Shown in pieces: positions 53,246 to 59,792 of a stretch of 64,000 bases of DNA. The position numbers were made by a program, and so were the translations under genes. Source of the DNA: Bacteroidetes bacterium UKL13-3 (GTDB lineage: Bacteria > Bacteroidota > Bacteroidia > UKL13-3); assembly GCA_001602415.1 (NCBI GenBank), contig CP012155.1, positions 62,001-126,000 on the forward strand, in the 5' to 3' direction. Numbering within the stretch: the first letter of the stretch is position 1; each line of letters starts with the position of its first letter. The notes beneath the pieces were generated by a model. The model was not told the origin of the DNA. It did no database searches and saw only the letters and a program-made list of their open reading frames with translations.

Positions 53246-55220
53246 ATTTTAATATTGTTTTCTCTTTGTTTTTGTTACCTAAAATGTAATTGGTTTCTAC
53301 TTCTGTTAGTCCGTATAGTTCACAAATAATTTCATTGTTTGAGTTTTCATCTTTTGAAAAATCACTCAATTTAATATTCTCCATATTTACAATAGGTAAT
53401 TCGTCTAACTCGTAATTATTAATATGATTGTTACTACTCGTTATTTTAAATCGCCAATTCAATAACTCACTATTCAAAATGAAAAATAGTCTTTTCAAAT
53501 CTTCCTCTTCGCGAGTTGAAACGATGTAATTACAAGAGTTTGCAAGTATGTCTGTCTTTTCGGAAAACACAAACTTTAATCGTTTCTGCATATCTACGTT
53601 TGAAATTTGCTGACAAATCAAACGTTCTTTGTTATAGTCGCTTGTTTTAAAATCTTCTGATTTTTTATTTAAAAAGTTTTCAATATCAACAAACTCTCCG
53701 TTCTTATCAATCACTCCATTTGTGCTAATCATATTTCCACGAACCAAACGCCAACCTGTGTTTTTAGTTGTAATAAATGGTTTGAACAAAGTCAAATCCA
53801 ATTCGCCTCTACGGTTACGGATAAATGAAATTTCTTTTACTTTTTTGAATTGCGAAATTTTCGAAAGTATTGACCAACCTGTTTTGTCAATCAACGGAAT
53901 TTCAAAATTACTTGGGAAAACATTTTTGATTGTTTCTAAATCAATTTTAAAAGAGTTGTTTTCTATTTCAATTCCAATTTCTTCTGTTTTACCATTTTTC
54001 TGCAAATAGAAAATTACTGTTGATTGTGATACATTTTCAAACAATCGGGCTGACTCGGGGTAGTAGCGAATGAAATGTAACTTGTGCGAAGTCAAAATGT
54101 ATTTGCGAAGTTTTGCAGAAGTTAAATCGGCAAACAAAGACGAAGGACAAATAATACCAATTTGCCCTTTTGTTTTTGTCAAACGCAAAATCATTTCAAT
54201 TGAAAGTTGATAGTAATTCAACATACCCTCAATAGAATACTGATAAACTCCCGAAGTTCTGAAAAAGTTAATCTCGTTTTGTACTTTGCTTTGAAGGCTT
54301 ACATAATAACCGTTTAGTTTCTGTTGTTCATTAGCCTTTTTATTTACTTTCAGTAAATAATATGGAGGATTAGAAAATACAACGTCAAAACCGCCTTTTG
54401 CAAAAATGGTTTTAAAGTCGTTTGTAAGGTCTATGCTGTTTTCATTTTCCGAAAGCAAAGTTGCTTTTGGAATAAGTGCATTTCTGTTAATGATGTTGGT
54501 TGAAAGAGCATTGATGATTTCAATATTAATTTCATCAAACAAAGAAATGACTTTGCAACGCAACACAGATAAAGCAGTTTCATCAATGTCAATAGCGAAC
54601 AGATTGTTGCAAACAATCTGTTGCAAAGCCAAGTTATATTTATCTTTTAAAACTTTAATCGCTTCAAAATAAAAACGACCTGTTCCGCTTGCAAAATCAA
54701 GACAAGTAATTTCTTTTGGTTTTGCATTTTGCTGAATAGCTTTATCAATGGTGTTTTCAACCATTTCGTTTGTAATTTCTTTTAGAGTATAAACTGCACC
54801 ACTTTCTCTTAAATGATGTTTTGATTTTTTTCTTGTCAGTTTGCCGTTGTTAATTGAAAATTCGGAGTTTAAGAAAGTAATGTGCAATTCTTCAACGATT
54901 GCAGGAATTTCTAAAATGTGTTTTTGTGTTAAATCCTCAATAATTCCGATTTCCTCAAATGGAAAAACGGATTTTAATTCGTTTGCTTGATTTGGGAATT
55001 TTGAGTTTACATAAAAGCTATTCAAAGAATTGATAAGTTGTTTATGAACTTTAAAAGCAACATTCGTTTCATCAGTCAAAAGCAAATTAGCATTTATCAA
55101 ATGAATATCTTCTAACGAAACAGGTTTCATTTCATCTATACCCGATAGGAAATTTTTCTGAATTTCAAATAAAATCAGTTGTTCCTCTTTGATTAAAAAA
55201 TAGTTGATTACGCTGTTCAT
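53226..55220 (-). CDS. DNA adenine-N6 methyltransferase of the type IIS system
   Basis: 664 aa. SAM-binding motif ITCLDFASGTGRFYFEAI near residue 175 and catalytic FSNPPYYLLKV (NPPY). The C-terminal region with RLVRGNMISTNGVIDKN, QQISNVDMQKRLKFVFSEK and SSNNHINNYELDELPI is TaqI/Eco57I-like target recognition. It methylates the adenine-bearing strand, the counterpart of the m5C enzyme. It overlaps the upstream regulator gene by 4 bp. Confidence 0.9.
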   Translation of the reverse strand: MNSVINYFLIKEEQLILFEIQKNFLSGIDEMKPVSLEDIHLINANLLLTDETNVAFKVHKQLINSLNSFYVNSKFPNQANELKSVFPFEEIGIIEDLTQKHILEIPAIVEELHITFLNSEFSINNGKLTRKKSKHHLRESGAVYTLKEITNEMVENTIDKAIQQNAKPKEITCLDFASGTGRFYFEAIKVLKDKYNLALQQIVCNNLFAIDIDETALSVLRCKVISLFDEINIEIINALSTNIINRNALIPKATLLSENENSIDLTNDFKTIFAKGGFDVVFSNPPYYLLKVNKKANEQQKLNGYYVSLQSKVQNEINFFRTSGVYQYSIEGMLNYYQLSIEMILRLTKTKGQIGIICPSSLFADLTSAKLRKYILTSHKLHFIRYYPESARLFENVSQSTVIFYLQKNGKTEEIGIEIENNSFKIDLETIKNVFPSNFEIPLIDKTGWSILSKISQFKKVKEISFIRNRRGELDLTLFKPFITTKNTGWRLVRGNMISTNGVIDKNGEFVDIENFLNKKSEDFKTSDYNKERLICQQISNVDMQKRLKFVFSEKTDILANSCNYIVSTREEEDLKRLFFILNSELLNWRFKITSSNNHINNYELDELPIVNMENIKLSDFSKDENSNNEIICELYGLTEVETNYILGNKNKEKTILKYEHETV

Positions 55221-55537
55221 TTTGCATTCTTTTTAATGGTTCTTTGATATTCAATTTTCGCTTCGGCTACTTGCAGAATTTCAGAAAATGCTTTTTCCTC
55301 CTGAATTTCATATGCAACAACATCACTATAAAATGCGATAAGTAACTTTTCTTTATCTGCCTTAAAAATCTTGGCAATTTGTTCAATCATTTGAGTATTT
55401 GCTCTGCGTTCATCTCGCTCAATTTTACTCAAAGTAGATTGGTCAATGTCAAGTAATGCAGCAAGTTTACGCAAAGGCATTTCTGCCTCTTCTCGTAACT
55501 TTCTGATTTGAGTACCGATACTGTCCAAATTTTGCAT
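55217..55537 (-). CDS. XRE-family regulator upstream of the methyltransferases
   Basis: 106 aa with N-terminal HTH (IGTQIRKLREEAEMPLRKLA then LLDIDQSTLSKIERDERRAN) and a ~35-residue helical tail. Its position at the head of the methyltransferase operon, with a second regulator before the endonuclease gene, gives the system two controllers. Confidence 0.87.
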   Translation of the reverse strand: MQNLDSIGTQIRKLREEAEMPLRKLAALLDIDQSTLSKIERDERRANTQMIEQIAKIFKADKEKLLIAFYSDVVAYEIQEEKAFSEILQVAEAKIEYQRTIKKNAK

Positions 55538-55633
55538 AGAATAAATTTATCTTGACAAATAATGTCCAAAATTAGAGAAGTTTCTTTAATCAGACAAGTA
55601 AAATCTGAAAAAAAGTTATTAACAGAGTTGGAA

Positions 55634-55695
55634 ATTGGCTCTTTTGCAAAACTTGGATCGTGTGTCGGCTTGTGCGGTTTTGCAAATGTGCCAAT
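55634..55695 (+). repeat. Module-edge hairpin 8
   Basis: ATTGGC/GCCAAT, TCT opposite TGT, inner TTTGCAAAAC/GTTTTGCAAA perfect, apex GTCGGCTTGTGCG. It is followed by GAACGGTTGGCTAAAATTAT. Upstream of the methyltransferase operon by 97 bp. Confidence 0.78.
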
Positions 55696-55860
55696 GAACG
55701 GTTGGCTAAAATTATTTTTTAAAATGTGCCTTGGGAAATTTTTTTAAAACATTCGGGTTGGTTGGTGTGTCGCCAAGGTCAGTACTTAAGTTTATGTTAA
55801 GATGTCAAAGTTCGTTTTTCAGATGTCTGTTTTTTCGGAGTACTGTCGTTCTTTAGGCTT

Positions 55861-55995
55861 GCTTACAACGTTTCCACGCCTTGCGCTGTTGCTGATTGCG
55901 TGAGGTTAATTTGTCAACCAAAAATAAAATAAATATGCGTAGAATAAACATAAAATTTAGAGCTTACCGGCAATGGCGCAAGACGTGTGTTATAA
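55861..55995 (+). repeat. attC-like site 13
   Basis: R'' GCTTACAAC (55861-55869) is the exact complement of the unit start TTGTAAGC at 49949, a pair that differs from the usual TTATAA type on both sides. CACGCCTTGCGCTGTTGC pairs with GCAATGGCGCAAGACGTG. Closing G at 55989. Confidence 0.9.
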
Positions 55996-56037
55996 GTAGG
56001 CCTTTTTCGTATTTGTCAAACAGTAAAAAATAGTAAT

Positions 56038-56502
56038 ATGGAAACAAATTATATTCGTGTCATGGTAGACACAAACCGAGATAGAAAACAGATGGCATGG
56101 CAAGGTTGGCTTTATGCTGTTCAACGTATAGATTTATTAATAATATCAATCAGTGGAGCAGGTGTTTATGTCTGTTTGGAAACACTTAAATACCATAAGC
56201 AAACGCCACTTGATTTTATACTGTCTATAAAAATAGCAGGTCTATGTTTTGTAATTGCCATTGTCGTAAATCTTATTAGTCAATTTACAGGCAAATCGGC
56301 AAATATGTATGATATGCGAATGAGTCAAGCTAAAATAGACGATCCTACCAGCCCAAGCGAACAAACAAAAAATGATATAGTCAAACTTGATCGTAAATCC
56401 GAAGCATTTTCAACGTGGACCGATTGGCTTAACCTTTCAAGTCTTGTAGTAATGTTTGTCGGTCTAATAACGTTGATTACATTTTTTATGATTAGTTTTT
56501 AG
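56038..56502 (+). CDS. Membrane protein of unknown function
   Basis: 154 aa. Three hydrophobic segments: RIDLLIISISGAGVYVCLE, ILSIKIAGLCFVIAIVVNLI and the C-terminal LSSLVVMFVGLITLITFFMI. The loop between the last two is charged. It sits in the cassette closest to the integrase and is followed by a convergent Pro-rich ORF that overlaps it by 11 bp. No family recognised. Confidence 0.65.
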   Translation: METNYIRVMVDTNRDRKQMAWQGWLYAVQRIDLLIISISGAGVYVCLETLKYHKQTPLDFILSIKIAGLCFVIAIVVNLISQFTGKSANMYDMRMSQAKIDDPTSPSEQTKNDIVKLDRKSEAFSTWTDWLNLSSLVVMFVGLITLITFFMISF

Positions 56503-56677
56503 GAGGTCTACCACCGCCTCTGCCTGGGTTGGGTTGATTTGTGCCAGGAGACGGAGACTCTCTTCTAAAAGGCTGAGGTGTCGGCTTTGACGGTGGTGGT
56601 GGTGTCGGCTTTGGTGTCGGCTTTGGTGTTGGTTTTGGTGTTGGTGTTGGTTTTGGGTTGTTAGGTTTTTCGCTCAT
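56492..56677 (-). CDS. Proline-rich small protein
   Basis: 61 aa: MSEKPNNPKPTPTPKPTPKP continuing as KPT/PPP repeats, then RRESPSPGTNQPNPGRGGGR. Disordered and basic. It could be a real short protein or the result of a GGTGTT tandem repeat in the DNA. Convergent with the membrane gene, like the pair at 45292/45706. Confidence 0.45.
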   Translation of the reverse strand: MSEKPNNPKPTPTPKPTPKPTPKPTPPPPSKPTPQPFRRESPSPGTNQPNPGRGGGRPPKN

Positions 56678-56709
56678 AATTATTTAATTAATGTGTCGTC
56701 AATAGGCTT

Positions 56710-56796
56710 ACTTATAACTAGCTTATAGGAGCAACTTTTGCATCCTTTAACTACCGTATTAGGAGTTAAAGGATGCAAAAGTGCTCTTTGTTTGCT
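56710..56796 (+). repeat. attC-like site 14, last site, next to the integrase gene
   Basis: R'' ACTTATAAC (56710-56718) is the exact complement of the unit start TTATAAGT at 55990. The stem GAGCA-A-CTTTTGCATCC..AACT pairs with AGTT..GGATGCAAAAGTGCTC with a single bulged A. It ends CTCTTTG^TTTGCTC with G at 56790. It is shorter and more perfect than the other long sites and may double as terminator or attI-like site for the integrase gene. Confidence 0.72.
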
Positions 56797-56812
56797 CAAA
56801 TGTATGTGGGGT

Positions 56813-57895
56813 TTAATAGTTATCCAAATCATCAAATGGACTTTTAATATTTTTAATACTTTTGGTAGACACATGCGTATATATTTCAGTCGTTTTTGAG
56901 TGGCTATGACCCAACAATTCTTGAATATACCTCAAATCAGTTCCGGCTTCCAATAAGTGTGTAGCATAGCTGTGCCTCAACCAGTGAAGTGTAACCGGTT
57001 TTTTTATATTAGCCATTGTTACAGCTCGTTTAAGTACGCTCGCTAAACTTCGTTCATCATATTGCCCTCCATACATACCTTCAAATAGGTACTTTTGGGG
57101 TTTGTAGGCTTTATAATAGTCGCGTAACAGTGCCAACACTTTTTCGGATAGCGGAGTGATACGATCTTTATTTCCCTTAGCGCTTTTTATGATGAGTAGT
57201 TTACGGTTGGCATCAATATGTTCAAAGGTTAGATTTAGCAACTCGCTTCGTCTAAGTCCACATGAATAGATAAGTGTAAGCATTGCTCTATGTTTTAAAT
57301 TGGCGCAGGCTTCCAGTATTTTCTTTACTTCTTCTTTGCTCAAAACATTAGGTAGCTGTTTTCCCGATTTTGGTCTGTGAATGGTTTCTGTTTCCATCTT
57401 GGAGTTGAGTACCGTTTTAAAAAAAAGCTTAATGGCATTTACCGTTTGGTTTTGAAACGAGGCAGAATAATTGTGTTTGCGGATGTAGTCGTTATTGTAA
57501 TCAATTACATCCTTATTGGTAATATCTTCAATATCTTTCGCAGTGTAATATTTTAAAAATGTTTTAAGCGCATCACAATATGTTTTAATCGTGTTTTCAC
57601 TGTACCGTTTCGAGCGCATCCACCGCACAAACGATTCTATTTTATCTGTTGCGTGTTTCGGATAGTCATCACTGCTTTTCGGGGTGTAGTGTTGTGCAAT
57701 ACTGTTTATACCACACCAATCGCGGTTAGCTCTGGTATCGGCAATATGCCAAGCTCTTAAACGCGAACTCCAGCGCGAACCAACCAACGTTCGAACCAAC
57801 GTATCCCAATCGGGGCGTTTACTAAATCGTAAGGTTATGCGTTTTTGACCATCATGTTCCACCGGTTCGGCTATCCATTCAGGGGGCATATTCAT
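56813..57895 (-). CDS. Tyrosine recombinase (candidate cassette integrase)
   Basis: 360 aa. An N-terminal ~90-residue domain (RFSKRPDWDTLVRTLVGSRW, then LRAWHIADT) precedes the SAM-like core-binding domain (IESFVRWMRSKRYSENTIKT) and the catalytic domain: Arg in SCGLRRSELLNL, Lys in SAKGNKDRITPL, HWLRHSYATHLL, His in LLGHSHSKTT and Tyr in EIYTHVS. The tail IKSPFDDL resembles the SPLDAL end of IntI proteins, but the IntI-specific insertion before HxLRH (RRHH-type) is missing. The stop lies 23 bp from the last attC-like site. Confidence 0.9.
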   Translation of the reverse strand: MNMPPEWIAEPVEHDGQKRITLRFSKRPDWDTLVRTLVGSRWSSRLRAWHIADTRANRDWCGINSIAQHYTPKSSDDYPKHATDKIESFVRWMRSKRYSENTIKTYCDALKTFLKYYTAKDIEDITNKDVIDYNNDYIRKHNYSASFQNQTVNAIKLFFKTVLNSKMETETIHRPKSGKQLPNVLSKEEVKKILEACANLKHRAMLTLIYSCGLRRSELLNLTFEHIDANRKLLIIKSAKGNKDRITPLSEKVLALLRDYYKAYKPQKYLFEGMYGGQYDERSLASVLKRAVTMANIKKPVTLHWLRHSYATHLLEAGTDLRYIQELLGHSHSKTTEIYTHVSTKSIKNIKSPFDDLDNY

Positions 57896-58003
57896 AGGCT
57901 GTAGGGTTTAATCATGTAAATATAGCTACTTCTTTGAAAAAATCAATTGGTAGCAAGTTGTTATGGATAAGAAAATACAACCGCAGGCACAACCCCCTTG
58001 TTT

Positions 58004-58025
58004 GCGCTAACGTCACGTTAGTGCG
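58004..58025. repeat. REP palindrome downstream of the RAYT gene
   Basis: GCGCTAACGTCACGTTAGTG plus CG, the reverse complement of the core palindrome in the tandem array at 58626-59060. It lies 18 bp beyond the RAYT stop. Confidence 0.85.
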
Positions 58026-58043
58026 ATTTAGCATTCCCATTGG

Positions 58044-58577
58044 TTATCTCAACGGTAAAACGTTTAAAGGACTCTCTTCAGATGCTGAACTGGGCAGGTA
58101 ATGTTTTGGGCGGCTCAGCAATCCCATTTCAACAGGATTCATCAATATATATAACTCTTTTTGATTGATGAATTTTTCGGAATATAATTCTTCGGGATGA
58201 TTACTATGTTGCCAAAACAGATACGCTTGCTTTTGACTTGATAATGAACCTGCTTTTTTGAATGCTTCCAACAACCATTCACGTCTGCTCTCTTGTGGGT
58301 TCAACTTTATTTCCGATAAGATTTTCCGTGCGGTAAATCCTTTTAAGTCCCTCAATAGTTCGCCCAACGTTCCTTCATCAGCTCCAGCTATCATTTGAAT
58401 ATGGCTTGGTAGGATGCAATAGGTATAAAGCAACAACCCCTTCTTCTGTTGACAATACAGTATGCTTTCCAATAAAATATTCACGTAACTGTCTCGGGTA
58501 AAAACAACAATCCCATCAACAACGCTAAACGTAATAAAATAGGCTTTTCCTTCTTGGGTTTTAAGATATTCGGACAT
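58044..58577 (-). CDS. REP-associated tyrosine transposase (RAYT, Y1/HUH superfamily)
   Basis: 177 aa. KAYFITFSVVDGIVVFTRDS, YTYCILPSHIQMIAGADEG and LLRDLKGFTARKILSEIKLN give the TnpA_REP layout; NPVEMGLLSRPKHYL is the typical end. The HUH metal-binding motif usually reads HIHxI; here the second His is Gln (HIQMI), and the nucleophile segment has no Tyr, so activity may be altered. REP-type palindromes of one sequence lie on both sides, as expected for a RAYT with its substrates. Confidence 0.88.
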   Translation of the reverse strand: MSEYLKTQEGKAYFITFSVVDGIVVFTRDSYVNILLESILYCQQKKGLLLYTYCILPSHIQMIAGADEGTLGELLRDLKGFTARKILSEIKLNPQESRREWLLEAFKKAGSLSSQKQAYLFWQHSNHPEELYSEKFINQKELYILMNPVEMGLLSRPKHYLPSSASEESPLNVLPLR

Positions 58578-58625
58578 GAAACTAATATAATTTTTAACTT
58601 AACGATTCATACTTTTAAATGCATG

Positions 58626-59060
58626 TTATTGCTGTGGTCCGTTCGAGCATTAATGTATAGGGGAGTTTTGTCGTTCTAAATTCGCACTAACGTGACGTTA
58701 GCGCGAACAGAGTTATTGCTGTGGTCCGTTTGAGCATTAATGTATAGGGGAGTTTTGTCGTTCTAAATTCGCACTAACGTGACGTTAGCGCGAACAGAGT
58801 TATTGCTGTGGTCCGTTCGAGCATTAATGTATTGGGGAGTTCTGTCGTTCTAAATTCGCACTAACGTGACGTTAGCGCGAACAGAGTTATTGCTGTGGTC
58901 CGTTCGAGCATTAATGTATTGGGGAGTTCTGTTGTTCTAAATTCGCACTAACGTGACGTTAGCGCGAACAGAGTTATTGGGGAGGTCCGTTCGAGCATTA
59001 ATGTATTGGGGAGTTCTGTTGTTCTAAATTCGCACTAACGTGACGTTAGCGCGAACAGAG
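58626..59060 (+). repeat. Five tandem 87-bp units carrying the REP palindrome
   Basis: Units begin TTATTGCTGTGGTCCG at 58626, 58713, 58800, 58887 and 58974 (the last reads TTATTGGGGAGGTCCG). Each contains TTCGCACTAACGTGACGTTA then GCGCGAA, a near-perfect palindrome. Few substitutions separate units, so the array expanded recently. No gene lies in 58578-59108. Confidence 0.93.
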
Positions 59061-59108
59061 AGGTATTTATTCTTCTAAAAAAGCAGTAAGCGCAATTGGA
59101 TTATTCCA

Positions 59109-59786
59109 CTAAGTATTGGCATACGCAATACAAGCCACACTCAATGTGGTTCCGGGTGCTGCTAAAATCGCTTTCCCGCAAGCTTCTAATGTGGCACCTG
59201 TGGTGATTACATCATCAACCAATAAAACATGTTTCCCTTCAAATAAGGCTGGTTCATCAAGCATAAATACTTCTTCCACATTTTCCCAACGCTCAAAACG
59301 GTGTTTGCGTGTTTGCGTTTCGGTGGCTTTTAACCGTAGTAACGAGTTGCTTATATCTTCAACACCCAATGCTTCTGCTAATCCTTTTGCAATTAATCCA
59401 CTTTGGTTGTAGCCGCGTTTTTTAAGCTTACTTTTATGCAACGGAATGGCAGCAACAGCATCCCAATGAAGCATATTCTGTTTTAATATCGAACCATAAT
59501 ATCTGCCAATAAATTGAGCCAAATCGGTATTGTTTTTATACTTAATCTCATGTAGGATATGCTGCACCGAATTTCCTTTTTTAAAAAACAGAAAGGCCAT
59601 TGCATGTTGAACGGGTAAACGTCCCCAAAAAGTTTTGGCAATTGGGTTTTCGGGTAAGGTATGAAAATGTGTTTGGGGTAAATGAAAAAGGCAACCTGTG
59701 CACAAAAATGTTTCATTGTGTAACAGGTTGCCATTACAAGCAATACATAATCTGGGGTAAAATAAATGTATTAGCTCACGGAGCAT
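59109..59786 (-). CDS. comF: ComF-family phosphoribosyltransferase-like protein
   Basis: 225 aa. N-terminal double zinc ribbon (RLCIACNGNLLHNETFLCTG) and a C-terminal PRTase domain with HVLLVDDVITTGATLEACG, the PRPP-binding loop; KSKLKKRGYNQSGLIAKGLA is also typical. ComF proteins aid ssDNA handling in natural transformation in competent species. It precedes the tandem REP array and follows the M6 protease gene by 7 bp. Confidence 0.92.
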   Translation of the reverse strand: MLRELIHLFYPRLCIACNGNLLHNETFLCTGCLFHLPQTHFHTLPENPIAKTFWGRLPVQHAMAFLFFKKGNSVQHILHEIKYKNNTDLAQFIGRYYGSILKQNMLHWDAVAAIPLHKSKLKKRGYNQSGLIAKGLAEALGVEDISNSLLRLKATETQTRKHRFERWENVEEVFMLDEPALFEGKHVLLVDDVITTGATLEACGKAILAAPGTTLSVACIAYANT

Positions 59787-59792
59787 ATTGTA

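Larger units (their letters stand above)
11332..56790 (+). other. Integron-like gene-cassette array
   Basis: Nineteen attC-like sites (14 long, 5 short) divide this span into units. Units begin right after G of G^TT and end at the G closing the next site. Unit spans: 11471-13254, 13255-14054 (repeat cassette), 14055-15012, 15013-17850, 17851-18639 (repeat), 18640-23052, 23053-23851 (repeat), 23852-32360, 32361-33685, 33686-38311, 38312-45168, 45169-46032, 46033-46997, 46998-47818, 47819-48981, 48982-49948, 49949-55989, 55990-56790. In nine of thirteen testable units the first 8 bases are the exact reverse complement of the R'' bases of the same unit. Examples: TTAGCACC/GGTGCTAA, TTACCACC/GGTGGTAA, TTGTAAGC/GCTTACAA. 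Confidence 0.85.

Noticed and set aside
13128-56000. Reading the long hairpins as ordinary transcription terminators or REP elements
   Set aside because: They lack T tracts, and terminator function does not explain the co-variation between a unit's first bases and the start of its closing hairpin, nor the insertion of the repeat cassette at G^TT.
56728-56785. The perfect hairpin next to the integrase as only a terminator
   Set aside because: It may terminate transcription, but its R'' co-varies with the start of its unit and it has a bulged base like the short sites, so it is also listed as an attC-like site.
11401-56790. CRISPR array as an explanation for the regular repeats
   Set aside because: Repeats are 80-150 nt, differ in sequence, are separated by genes rather than ~30-40-nt spacers, and no cas gene is present.
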